In this document: piece by piece, positions 43,147 through 50,688 of the stretch
How positions within the stretch are numbered: position 1 is the first letter of the stretch
Layout of the letters: each line of letters starts with the position of its first letter
From: Bacteroidota bacterium
GTDB taxonomy: Bacteria; Bacteroidota; Bacteroidia; Flavobacteriales; Flavobacteriaceae
Assembly (NCBI GenBank): GCA_023386585.1
Contig: JAEWJM010000029.1
Coordinates: forward strand, 1-64,000
Reading direction: 5' to 3'
Length of the DNA: 64,000 bases
The notes under the pieces: generated by a model
Seen by the model: only the letters and a program-made list of their open reading frames with translations
What the model was told of the DNA's origin: nothing
Databases searched by the model: none
Translations under genes and position numbers: made by a program

Positions 43147-43713
43147 TCAAACCGACAGCTTTCTTTTCACCAACTCCTCGAGTTCATCGTGTGTAACTCC
43201 GTAGATGCGAAGCCGTTCGTGCGCTTGCCGGATCGTTTTGGAAAAAGTTTTTTTAGCCTGCTGAATCTGTTGGTGCAGCTTGTTGAAGCGAAGCTCTTCC
43301 TCGGTAAATCCTTGTGATTCGAGCCGGAGCAGGTGCCAATCGGTGAAATTCAGCGGCAGGTTGATGCTGCGCAAAATCGAATCGTCCGCAAAAAAAGTAG
43401 TTTGTGCACTGACTTTGAGTCCGTTGATCTCAATCCAATCCTCCGTAATAACGCAAACGGTCTGTTTGGCTTTAACCGATTTTATAATATCGATAAAATA
43501 AAAGAAGCCGACAGTAGCTTTACAGGTGCCCCGGGTTTCGCAATAGATTTCGAATCGGGCGCCGGGCGTTACCAGTGTTACCTTTTGATTGGTGACAGTT
43601 ATTTCCAGGATCAGGCTGCGGTTGCTTTTGTTTGCGCGCCCGTAAGGCTTCGCGATATCTTTAAGCTGTGTACGGAACGCGGGAGTTCCAATAGAAAAAA
43701 TGGACTGGTTCAT
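43147..43713 (-). CDS. Uncharacterised protein upstream of the two-component system
   Basis: 188 residues from the ATG at 43713 (MNQSIFSIGTPAFRTQLKDIAKPYGRANKS). No signal peptide, mixed alpha/beta, and a basic helical C-terminus (QQIQQAKKTFSKTIRQAHERL then YGVTHDELEELVKRKLSV). I do not recognise a family. It ends about 55 bp before the chosen kinase start and overlaps the kinase's longer frame, so it is likely co-transcribed with the kinase and regulator. Confidence 0.65.
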   Translation of the reverse strand: MNQSIFSIGTPAFRTQLKDIAKPYGRANKSNRSLILEITVTNQKVTLVTPGARFEIYCETRGTCKATVGFFYFIDIIKSVKAKQTVCVITEDWIEINGLKVSAQTTFFADDSILRSINLPLNFTDWHLLRLESQGFTEEELRFNKLHQQIQQAKKTFSKTIRQAHERLRIYGVTHDELEELVKRKLSV

Positions 43714-43936
43714 AGGGAAACAAATCAGGCCACTAATGTAAAAAATCAGAATGAAATGGAAATCAGCAATCAACGCTAATCGACAAACCGCGATGTCGAG
43801 CCAATAAATATGACGTTCGTCGATATTCGTATCGTCAAAGAGCAAGTCCCGATAAACTAATCGAGTTTTTCAACTGTTTATCGAAATTTTGCACCAGTAG
43901 TTACAGCCGTGCTTACATTCGTTAAAATTTTACGTT

Positions 43937-44206
43937 ATGCCTACTAACATTACTACATTAGCAATCAACCTGTTGATATCAGGAAGAATCGGCCACCGCA
44001 AGGAACTGGCTGAAAAAATGATCGCGTACCTTGAACAATTCAAGGATGCTTCCGAAATCGAGCGGCACCTTAAGAGCAGCTTTCATGGAGTGATCGCAAA
44101 ATGCGTCGAAGACCCAAACTGCAAAAGCAGGGACGACTTTTTCCGCCTCGCGCAGTTTTATGATCAAAAGGTCAAGGGCAATAGCAGTACAACCATAGCA
44201 GCGTAA
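43937..44206 (+). CDS. Small hypothetical protein
   Basis: 89 residues, helical, no signal or membrane segment. Motif-like LLISGRIGHRKELAEKMIAYLEQF and a CVEDPNCKSRDDFFRLAQFYDQKV tail. No family recognised. It is alone between a divergent operon on the left and a convergent small gene on the right; the body looks coding (codon use like neighbours), but function is unknown. Confidence 0.6.
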   Translation: MPTNITTLAINLLISGRIGHRKELAEKMIAYLEQFKDASEIERHLKSSFHGVIAKCVEDPNCKSRDDFFRLAQFYDQKVKGNSSTTIAA

Positions 44207-44272
44207 AGCTGCTTTTTTCTTTTGGATTAATCTCTTCCTTGTCTTAGCACGAAAGAAACCTTTTTCTATATT

Positions 44273-44578
44273 TTAATTTCGAAAGCTGAGTTTGTGAAGC
44301 ATTTCATCTGTTATATCCTCGGTATAAATTCCGTAGCCATTGACCAGCAGGCCTTTCAGATGATGCTTGTCTGATGAAATTGCATAAAGAATGGCCGAAT
44401 CATCGGGATTGCTGTCGCCTTCGAACCGGTAGAACTTGTCGACTTTAAAATCATCGGCAAACACCTTAAAGTGATTGTCACGGCATTCAATGCAGTTTTG
44501 CTTCAAATTGAAATCTTCGACATAGCCCTCATCCCGCAGGGCAGCCATCGTTTCGGAAAGTGTTACGTATTTTCCCAT
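44273..44578 (-). CDS. Small conserved protein often labelled phosphoribosylpyrophosphate synthetase
   Basis: 101 residues. The sequence (LSETMAALRDEGYVEDFNL, QNCIECRDNHFKVFADDFKV, FYRFEGDSNPDDSAILYAIS, GLLVNGYGIYTEDITDEM) matches a Bacteroidota family of about 100 residues that databases often call phosphoribosylpyrophosphate synthetase. It contains none of the PRPP synthase motifs and is far too short, so that label is very probably wrong. One CIEC pair is visible. Function unknown. Confidence 0.75.
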   Translation of the reverse strand: MGKYVTLSETMAALRDEGYVEDFNLKQNCIECRDNHFKVFADDFKVDKFYRFEGDSNPDDSAILYAISSDKHHLKGLLVNGYGIYTEDITDEMLHKLSFRN

Positions 44579-44671
44579 GGTAATATTGGTGCGTTAGTAA
44601 ATATTCGATTTCTGTTTGGATGTGGTTGTGTCGAATTCAACTGACGATCCAGTTGGTCAAATTTGACGTGT

Positions 44672-45436
44672 TTAAAGCAGTTCAAATCCGCCTCCTACGT
44701 GGAGCACTGTACCGTGTACGTAACTGGCATCATCCGAACAAAGAAAAAGGGATCCGTGTGCGACCTCACGCGGCTCTCCCAGTCTTCCAATCAGGCTCAT
44801 GGTTGGAATTATATCTTTCTCTTCAATGCCAAGCCCTGCAAGCGCCGAAGTCAGCATTGGCGTGCGAATAGCTCCCGGTGCAACCGAGTTGATCCGAATC
44901 CCTTTGATGCCATATTCAAATGCTGCGGCCATGGTCAGTCCCACAACGCCGTGCTTGAATGCCTGATAGGCGGGATTTCCGGTCGTTGGTTTAAAGGCAT
45001 TGATCGACGAGATGTTTACCATCGCACCACCTCCGCCCTGTGCAAGGAATTGTCTTATTTCATATTTCATGCAGAGCGCAGTTCCCTTTAGATCTACTGC
45101 TTGGAGTCGGTCCCAATACGCCTCGTCCAGATCCTCGAACTTATTGTTGTCAGGTTTCAGTGCGGCATTATTTACTGCGCAGTCTAGTCGGCCATAAGTA
45201 TCAACTGCAAACTTTACCATCGCTTCAACCTGTGAAGAGTTTGAAATATCGACCTTACAAAAAGCGGCCGTCCCCCCTTTGCTTTTAATTTCATCTACCA
45301 CTGCATTTCCGGCTTCCTCGTTGAAGTCGGCAACGATGACCTTAGCGCCTTCTTCGGCAAACAGTATTGCAGTTTCTTTGCCCATGCCCATTGCGGCACC
45401 GGTGATGATGGAGACCTTGTTGGCTAATCGATTCAT
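44672..45436 (-). CDS. Short-chain dehydrogenase/reductase
   Basis: 254 residues. Rossmann motif TGAAMGMGKETA near residue 13, NNAALKPD, catalytic Ser in VNISSINAFKP and YxxxK in NPAYQAFKHGVVG, then PGAIRTPML. Classical SDR similar to cyclopentanol or 3-oxoacyl reductases; substrate unknown. Monocistronic, followed on the other side by a 330-bp gene-free gap. Confidence 0.87.
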   Translation of the reverse strand: MNRLANKVSIITGAAMGMGKETAILFAEEGAKVIVADFNEEAGNAVVDEIKSKGGTAAFCKVDISNSSQVEAMVKFAVDTYGRLDCAVNNAALKPDNNKFEDLDEAYWDRLQAVDLKGTALCMKYEIRQFLAQGGGGAMVNISSINAFKPTTGNPAYQAFKHGVVGLTMAAAFEYGIKGIRINSVAPGAIRTPMLTSALAGLGIEEKDIIPTMSLIGRLGEPREVAHGSLFLCSDDASYVHGTVLHVGGGFELL

Positions 45437-45639
45437 GTTGTTTATATTTTTTAATGAATTATTATTGGATGCAGGTGTCGCTTTTTTTGCAAGTAGATTT
45501 ATTCTCAGAACATTCTAATTATTACAAAGACATAATTTGGGACGATGTATTGCTCGTTGCATAAAGTTAAAGTATTTTTTCAGTATTTTACTGATAATGT
45601 GGAATTTAGTTTTTCTCATACAGGTCAATCCACGCTTCT

Positions 45640-45770
45640 TCGATTTAGGATTTTGAAGATGATTACTACTATGGGTTGCCCGAACTATCAAACGATAGAA
45701 CACTGTCGTTGGATTTAAACAAAAACCTCAAACCTGAAACCTCAAACCTTTTTACCAGTCTCAGATCTCT
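45640..45770 (+). repeat. Module D plus heptanucleotide tract
   Basis: Module D near 45655-45723 (contains TTACTACTATGGGTTGCC and GAACTATCAAACGAT) leads into four 7-mers AACCTCA, AACCTGA, AACCTCA, AACCTTT at 45724-45751. Related copies are at 47857-47922, 52315-52409 and, inverted, 58385-58465. The rest of the 45437-45770 gap is AT-rich with nothing recognisable. Confidence 0.7.
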
Positions 45771-46685
45771 TTAAGATAGTGGTTCCGGGCGAGGCGCACT
45801 TCCTGCCGGTTTCGAGTTGTCATCGGGCAGCGGAATAAACTCCTTGTTGTCGTTGGGAGGCAAAATGATTCTTCCCTGCTTCCAGTCCTCTTTTGCCTGT
45901 TCAATGCGTTCCTCGCGTGACGAAACAAAATTCCACCAGATAAAGCGTTCGCCCAAAGGTTCACCGCCCAAAAGCATCAGTGTTGTTTTCTCCCTTGCGA
46001 TAATCAACGGATCGGCGTCTTTACCAAATACGAGCATTTTTCCGTCGTTGTACGTTAGACCGCTGATTTCAACGCTTCCTTTTGCAATATAAAAACCACG
46101 CTCGGAGTGCTCTCGCGGAAGGGCGAATGCGGCACCTTTATCCAATACGACATGCACGTACAATAGCGGCGAGCTGGTTTTGACGGCTGATTGAAGTCCG
46201 TATGCACTTCCCGCAATAAGGCGCATCCAGACACCCTTATCGGTAAATACGGGGAGTTGTTCCGGCTGGTAATTTTTAAATGACGGCGCGGCTTCCTCCT
46301 CTTTTTCCGGGAGCGCCACCCAGGTCTGAATCATTTCGAGTCCACCGCTAAGCGCCATTGGATCTTCAAACCGCTCCGAGTGCGCAATCCCGCTTCCGGC
46401 AGTCATCCAGTTGACTTCACCCGGACGTATAATCTGCTCGACCCCGAGGCTATCGCGATGCGTCACCTGACCACCAAAAAGGTAACTGACCGTAGAAAGA
46501 CCAATGTGAGGATGTGGCAAAACATCCAAAGAAGAAGGCACTGCAGGAAGGTTCGATACCGGACCCGCATGATCCATAAAAATAAAGGGACCTACCATTC
46601 TTTTGAGTCGGAATGGAAGGATTCGCTTGACTTTCATCTGGGCGCTGATTGCGGCGGGACGGGCGTCAATTACGATATCAATCAT
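45771..46685 (-). CDS. Pirin family protein
   Basis: 304 residues, a two-domain cupin. The N-terminal pirin domain shows the metal-site region FIFMDHAGPV, PHPHIGLSTVSYLFGG and the GEVNWMTAGSGIAHSE block; the C-terminal cupin has LLLGGEPLGERFIWWNFVSS. Some pirins have quercetinase or redox-sensor activity; which applies here is open. The start codon lies in an AT-rich region with a TAACTTTA box about 47 bp upstream. Confidence 0.9.
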   Translation of the reverse strand: MIDIVIDARPAAISAQMKVKRILPFRLKRMVGPFIFMDHAGPVSNLPAVPSSLDVLPHPHIGLSTVSYLFGGQVTHRDSLGVEQIIRPGEVNWMTAGSGIAHSERFEDPMALSGGLEMIQTWVALPEKEEEAAPSFKNYQPEQLPVFTDKGVWMRLIAGSAYGLQSAVKTSSPLLYVHVVLDKGAAFALPREHSERGFYIAKGSVEISGLTYNDGKMLVFGKDADPLIIAREKTTLMLLGGEPLGERFIWWNFVSSREERIEQAKEDWKQGRIILPPNDNKEFIPLPDDNSKPAGSAPRPEPLS

Positions 46686-46832
46686 GGCATGGCGATTTTG
46701 ATGAGCAAGGATTTACTTCATCGTTGAATGATAAAGTTAGCTAATTATGAGCGAGTTGCTATTGACCGATCGGATTATTTCCGGCGCGTGCTATCAATAA
46801 TATCTGCGAAATTTGCCGAGAGATACTTTTGA

Positions 46833-47546
46833 TCACAGATGGTCAAACTTGTCTTTCAACGCGGCATAATGGTCGTCGCCGGTGACAATTAGTATCCGTT
46901 TGCCCGGGTTTTCGGTAATGATCTTTTTGATGTTCACCAAAAGTTTTGCGTTTCGTTCCTTGAAGAAGTCGCTAAGCGGTTGAAAAGGTGTATTGTGAAC
47001 GGTGAGGTCATAACACGCATATTGACTGTTTACAATGTCCGAATCTGCGCTGCTGATTAATTCGATAAGCGTTAGGCTGCGCAGTAATTTTTCTCTCTCT
47101 TCTTTTCGCCCATAACATCGTTTAAGCCGCGCCTGCATCAGCGAATCCGCTGCCAGTTCACGTTCCAGCTTTTTGATCTGCGAGATATTTTTCCAATAAC
47201 CCTGCGGAATTGGCTTCCCTTCCAATTCTTCACCGAGCCAATCATAGCCAACCACCTTTACGCCAGGAAACCAATATTTCATCTGGCGCATTTCAAGCGG
47301 GTAATTGTTTTTTAGGTACAAGGTGTCGGCGGCAATATCTTCAGTACGGATTTCGACTGCGATAACATCCGGCCGAAATCGCGTGATGATCGCCTTCAAA
47401 GAATCGTAACTGTAATTTTTGTTGATTTTATGGAAATTGTGTAGCGACGGAATGAAGTACACAGAACCCGCAGTGTTGTCCTGTTTTTTGGCGCTGCAGC
47501 CAACAAGAAGCGTTGCAGCCACTATTAAATGAAGGAAGTTTCTCAT
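46833..47546 (-). CDS. Lipoprotein with TraB/TIKI-like (DUF5694-like) fold
   Basis: 237 residues. Lipobox LLVGCSAKK at about residue 17. The strand-helix elements SVYFIPSLHNFHKINKNYSY, RFRPDVIAVEIR and the C-terminal RILIVTGDDHYAALKDKF recall the EreA/ChaN/TraB/TIKI clan, in which a GxxH near the end is characteristic. Family assignment is tentative and enzymatic role unknown. Preceded by a composite repeat. Confidence 0.62.
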   Translation of the reverse strand: MRNFLHLIVAATLLVGCSAKKQDNTAGSVYFIPSLHNFHKINKNYSYDSLKAIITRFRPDVIAVEIRTEDIAADTLYLKNNYPLEMRQMKYWFPGVKVVGYDWLGEELEGKPIPQGYWKNISQIKKLERELAADSLMQARLKRCYGRKEEREKLLRSLTLIELISSADSDIVNSQYACYDLTVHNTPFQPLSDFFKERNAKLLVNIKKIITENPGKRILIVTGDDHYAALKDKFDHL

Positions 47547-47574
47547 ATTTTGGGATAAGGCGTAAAATTAAGAA

Positions 47575-47925
47575 ACACGAAGAAGTTTTACTTTTTTTCC
47601 TGATAAAAAAAGTAACAAAAAAATCAAGTCTGCATACCTTCCGCTTGAAAACTACGGCAGGATTTCTCCATCGCGACCCAAGCCGCTCGCCAAGGCTGGT
47701 CGAACTTTGACGTTACGGGAACTTTTTGCATCGTTACAACTCACGCCTCGCCGGATGGCTCGTTTTGTGGATCGCTCTCTCTGGCCCGGCCGTCAAATCC
47801 TTCCTTGTTTTTTGACGCGCAATAGCTGATGACGAGCGGCCACCGCCATAGAGATGTTTACTACAGAAACCATCGAAAGATGAAACATTGTCTGTGGATT
47901 CAAACAAAAACCTCAAACCTTTTTT
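47575..47925 (-). repeat. Composite intergenic repeat (modules D, B, C, terminal hairpin)
   Basis: Module D and two AACCTnn units near 47857-47922 (plus orientation), module B near 47850-47750 and module C near 47700-47625 on the minus strand, and a terminal hairpin at 47588-47615 with arms TTACTTTTTTT and AAAAAAAGTAA around CCTGAT. It fills the 47547-47972 gap. Confidence 0.75.
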
Positions 47926-47972
47926 CGACACGTATATGATGACAAGCAATCAAAACAAGAAAAGACCTGATT

Positions 47973-48509
47973 TCACCTTGTCGCATTGATTCTCTTCGAC
48001 GTTCTTCTTCTTTGCTTTCGCCACTCCCATGGCGCAACCGGATTCTTCTCAGTCCAAACTCCCACTTTCAGGATGCGTGCAGCCCGCTCGAGGTTGTGGT
48101 AATTGCTATCCTTCGAATACTTAATGTAATGCCATGCCAATCCGTTCCGCACGAGTTCTTTGTTAAGACAGGTTCCGTTAAAGTACATTTCACCAATCAG
48201 CCGCCGGTAGCGGTCTGTTTTGTTTGTCGTACGGATTTGAACCGTCTTTCCGAAACAAAAATCTGATGCAAACTTTTTTGCCGCAGTACCAAACGGCTGC
48301 CGCTTTTCGGGGCAATCTACATCCGAAAGTCGCAACGTAACTTCTTTTCCATTTGATAACAGCTTAAAAGTGTCGCCGTCTTTTACCCCGACCACTTTTG
48401 CCGAAAAAATAACAATCGGATGCGGCTTTGGAATTTCGGCCAACGGCCTGGCCAGCGTAAAAATTGCTACATAAAAACAGGTAATGAATGCGGTGAACTT
48501 TATCATCAT
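47973..48509 (-). CDS. Thermonuclease (SNase) family protein
   Basis: 178 residues with an N-terminal signal peptide (MMIKFTAFITCFYVAIFTLA). The SNase OB-fold shows VVGVKDGDTFKL, catalytic Arg/Asp/Glu in RLSDVDCPEKRQPFG, and TDRYRRLIGEMYFNG, then ELVRNGLAWHYIKY. It should be an exported Ca-dependent nuclease. The basic tail (WRKQRRRTSKRINATR) may help bind nucleic acid. Adjacent (6 bp) to a membrane protein gene upstream, so probably co-transcribed with it. Confidence 0.88.
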   Translation of the reverse strand: MMIKFTAFITCFYVAIFTLARPLAEIPKPHPIVIFSAKVVGVKDGDTFKLLSNGKEVTLRLSDVDCPEKRQPFGTAAKKFASDFCFGKTVQIRTTNKTDRYRRLIGEMYFNGTCLNKELVRNGLAWHYIKYSKDSNYHNLERAARILKVGVWTEKNPVAPWEWRKQRRRTSKRINATR

Positions 48510-48515
48510 AATTGA

Positions 48516-49331
48516 TTACTTGCACGTCGGAACATGCCGCTGTATGATATAGGAAGTTATCGGGCGAACCGTATGGCCATCAACTGGATCGAGTCCGGGT
48601 GCGGTAAAAAATTCATAATCTTCTCCCGATTTGTCGTACCAGATTACAGGGCGGCCATTTCTGAAAAATGTTGTAGTGTCGCAAACTGCTATTTTCCTGA
48701 AATTTTGGAGCCGTTGTGCATCAATCGTTTCAATATGGTCCCAAGACTGTCTTTCCGCATTACAGTTCACTTCAACAAAGTGGTCATTTTCCCATTTCAT
48801 ACAATGCAAATCTTTTCTGAAAAAGGTCAACTTTATCCCGAAGATGGAGGCCACAGCAACGCAAATACCAGCGATTATGCTGCTCCTGTATCTGTGCTTT
48901 AATTTTTGTCTGTGCGGTGTAAATTCCGTATCCGGTTTTTGCTTTTGACCGGATTCTGGCTTCGCGAGTGGTTCATTGCCTTTGTATTTCAAAAAGGGCC
49001 GGGGTTCAAAATTGATCAGTAGTGCTGAAAGATTTACGCTCTCCATTGGCGACAGCTCACTCTGGCCGAGAAAAAATCGCTGGATTGGCCGAAGCTTGTC
49101 GGTATCGCAGTGACGAATCGCACTTCCTAGGTCACCGTCCTTTCCCGAACTGAAAAAGCGCCTGATGATTTCAATATCCACCGAATTTAATCCCTGATCA
49201 TGTAGAATCAGGCAAAGGTTGCGAAGCCGCGCCGGACTGGGCTTAAGCAAATAGTCGGCGTTGACACCGTGTCTGGCCCTGGCGTATTCTTCGGCTATTT
49301 CAGCCCTGTATCGATCAAAACTTTTACTCAT
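48516..49331 (-). CDS. Single-pass membrane protein of unknown function
   Basis: 271 residues. A cytoplasmic, helical N-terminal half (MSKSFDRYRAEIAEEYARAR ... LNSVDIEIIRRFFSSGKDGDL) is followed by a polar linker, one membrane helix (SSIIAGICVAVASIFGIKLTF, about residue 150) and a periplasmic tail with DLHCMKWENDHFVEVNCNAE. No family recognised; I recall similar proteins beside small secreted genes in flavobacteria. It shares an operon with the SNase gene. Four TCGGA-type repeats lie just upstream of its start. Confidence 0.68.
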   Translation of the reverse strand: MSKSFDRYRAEIAEEYARARHGVNADYLLKPSPARLRNLCLILHDQGLNSVDIEIIRRFFSSGKDGDLGSAIRHCDTDKLRPIQRFFLGQSELSPMESVNLSALLINFEPRPFLKYKGNEPLAKPESGQKQKPDTEFTPHRQKLKHRYRSSIIAGICVAVASIFGIKLTFFRKDLHCMKWENDHFVEVNCNAERQSWDHIETIDAQRLQNFRKIAVCDTTTFFRNGRPVIWYDKSGEDYEFFTAPGLDPVDGHTVRPITSYIIQRHVPTCK

Positions 49332-49355
49332 TTAAAGTCGGCTGTTGGATTTTAT

Positions 49356-49388
49356 CGGACTTCTTCGGATTTATCGGACATACCGGAT
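49356..49388. promoter_or_regulatory. Phased CGGA repeats upstream of the membrane-protein gene
   Basis: CGGA occurs at 49356, 49366, 49375 and 49384 (units TCGGACTTCT, TCGGATTTA, TCGGACATA, CCGGATTTT), and once more at 49404. Spacing of 9-10 bp places them on one helix face, 25-57 bp upstream of the start at 49331. A direct-repeat operator is possible. Confidence 0.35.
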
Positions 49389-49483
49389 TTTCTCTCTGAT
49401 GGACGGATAATCAGCTATTTACTTTGCACAAGAATTCAGGTTCGTGGCTTCGGTCGCGGACAAATGTACAAAACTGATTCATT

Positions 49484-49538
49484 GGTAGCCGCAGGCTGGT
49501 TAAAGGGAAGTAATTCACCTGCAGCTACCCCACTTCCC
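49484..49538. other. Candidate structured RNA with two competing stems
   Basis: The gap 49332-49629 holds no gene. Within it, GGTAGCCGCAGG (49484-49495) pairs with CCTGCAGCTACC (49518-49529), 11 of 12 positions. GGGAAGT in its loop (49505-49511) pairs perfectly with ACTTCCC (49532-49538) just after the stem. The 2-base link is too short for both full stems to form as a pseudoknot, so they should be mutually exclusive. If transcribed on plus it lies in the leader of the small lipoprotein gene at 49630. Confidence 0.4.
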
Positions 49539-49629
49539 GGGAGATCACTCCAAACATCAAGGGCCGTCGCAAAGATATTTCCGGAAACTCTGGACCGCAG
49601 GCCTCAAGTCCAATTTTAGCAACACTCTT

Positions 49630-49812
49630 ATGAAAAAACTTTTCATTTGTGCCACAGCCATTCTGTGCGCAATGGTCTCGTCGTGCTCTGTTGACGATTC
49701 CGATCAACCTGGCGGTCAATCCGCACACATCACCGCTGAGGGCGGAATTGGTGGACAAGGGGGAGGCGTACCCGTTCCGCCACCGCCACCGCCGCCACCG
49801 CCGGGGCCATAA
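49630..49812 (+). CDS. Small lipoprotein with a polyproline tail
   Basis: 60 residues. A signal peptide with lipobox (LCAMVSSCSVDDS) leaves a mature chain of about 40 residues, rich in Gly and ending in VPVPPPPPPPPPGP. No family recognised. The proline rod could span part of the periplasm or cell surface. A strong terminator follows at 49818, so it is a one-gene unit. Confidence 0.65.
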   Translation: MKKLFICATAILCAMVSSCSVDDSDQPGGQSAHITAEGGIGGQGGGVPVPPPPPPPPPGP

Positions 49813-49817
49813 TAATG

Positions 49818-49848
49818 GGGATGTTTTTACATCCCTTTTGTTTTTTTT
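49818..49848 (+). terminator. Intrinsic terminator after the small lipoprotein gene
   Basis: GGGATGT pairs perfectly with ACATCCC around a TTTT loop; T-rich tail follows. Confidence 0.85.
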
Positions 49849-50055
49849 TACACAAGTCTTTCAACGCAAAGTTATCTTGTCTGCTTAAATAAGGGTTATG
49901 GAAAACCGTAAGATAAAGTTTTGCCTGGAGGATAGATTTGTTTGACCAAACGATAATGCATTTCGTGGATATTATTTACAGTTTCAACGATTTGTGATGA
50001 AGATCGCCGCGTTTTGTGTCGCAATTATTTTAATTAGCAACAAACCCAACGTAAT

Positions 50056-50385
50056 ATGAACTTTCTAAACTTAAAAAGGCAGGCTGGATTCCTGTTTCTT
50101 GTCGTTGCTTTTTCTGGCTGTATGAATGGCAGTAGCAATTCCTCGCAGGCCGCTCCGGTCAATGCGGCTTCTTTCGCTTCCACAATGGATTCGGGAGCAA
50201 CGCAGCGGCAACCAAAGGAAGATAGTTCCGGCGAGACCGTATATATATGCAAAAGCCCGGGCGCTAAGAAATTCCATTTCAACCGAAATTGCCGTGGACT
50301 CAACCGCTGCAAACATACAATCGAACAGACCACCCGCAAGGCGGCAGAAGGTTTGGGTCTGGGTGTTTGCGGATACGAGCATTAA
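50056..50385 (+). CDS. Cysteine-rich lipoprotein with a CRGL zinc-ribbon-like tail
   Basis: 109 residues. Lipobox VAFSGCMNG near residue 22, a Ser/Ala-rich spacer, then the domain VYICKSPGAKKFHF, NRNCRGLNRCKHTIEQTT, GLGVCGYEH with four Cys and two His in metal-ligand spacing. I recall the same CxS..K.H....CRGL.xC pattern in small Bacteroidota proteins and in tails of secreted nucleases. Metal binding is inferred. It stands between a small lipoprotein and a small cysteine protein gene. Confidence 0.7.
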   Translation: MNFLNLKRQAGFLFLVVAFSGCMNGSSNSSQAAPVNAASFASTMDSGATQRQPKEDSSGETVYICKSPGAKKFHFNRNCRGLNRCKHTIEQTTRKAAEGLGLGVCGYEH

Positions 50386-50449
50386 TAGCGGAAAAATGAA
50401 GTCAGATTGTTTTTATGGTTTTCCGTAAGGAATTGTTCTGCAATGGTTT

Positions 50450-50457
50450 TACGTTTG
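50450..50457 (+). promoter_or_regulatory. -7 promoter box for the small cysteine protein gene
   Basis: TACGTTTG fits TAnnTTTG and lies 22 bases before the ATG at 50480. Confidence 0.5.
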
Positions 50458-50479
50458 ACCGTAACAAATTATCTAAATC

Positions 50480-50680
50480 ATGAAAAGGTATTACGTAAAC
50501 AACAACGCACAGGCTAATGGCGACCATGAAGTCCATGAGGAAGGCTGCGTTTTTTTACCCACATCAAAACGGGACCTGGGGACACATTATAACTGTGCAT
50601 CGGCAGTGATAGATGCGAAAAAGATTTATTCAAGATCAAACGGCTGCAAAACCTGCAGCAATTCCTGCCATACCTCATGA
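50480..50680 (+). CDS. Small conserved cysteine/histidine protein (YVNxNAQxNGDHEVH family)
   Basis: 66 residues, no signal peptide. MKRYYVNNNAQANGDHEVH, EEGCVFLPTSKRDLGTHYNC and NGCKTCSNSCHTS give a conserved Cys/His set (C23-like, C..C..C at the end) suggesting a metal site. I recall this family as widespread in bacteria and annotated hypothetical. Its stop overlaps an ATG of the downstream HsdR-like gene (ATGA at 50677-50680), indicating coupled expression with it. Confidence 0.78.
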   Translation: MKRYYVNNNAQANGDHEVHEEGCVFLPTSKRDLGTHYNCASAVIDAKKIYSRSNGCKTCSNSCHTS

Positions 50681-50688
50681 TAGCGCAT

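Noticed and set aside
49505..49538. H-type pseudoknot formed by both stems at 49484-49538
   Set aside because: The second connecting loop would be 2 bases long and could not span a 12-bp stem, so competing hairpins are the more realistic reading.
49440..49538. Cobalamin-type riboswitch (AAAGGGAA and CCCC motifs)
   Set aside because: The order and spacing of the conserved cobalamin core are not met, and the downstream gene is a small lipoprotein unrelated to B12.
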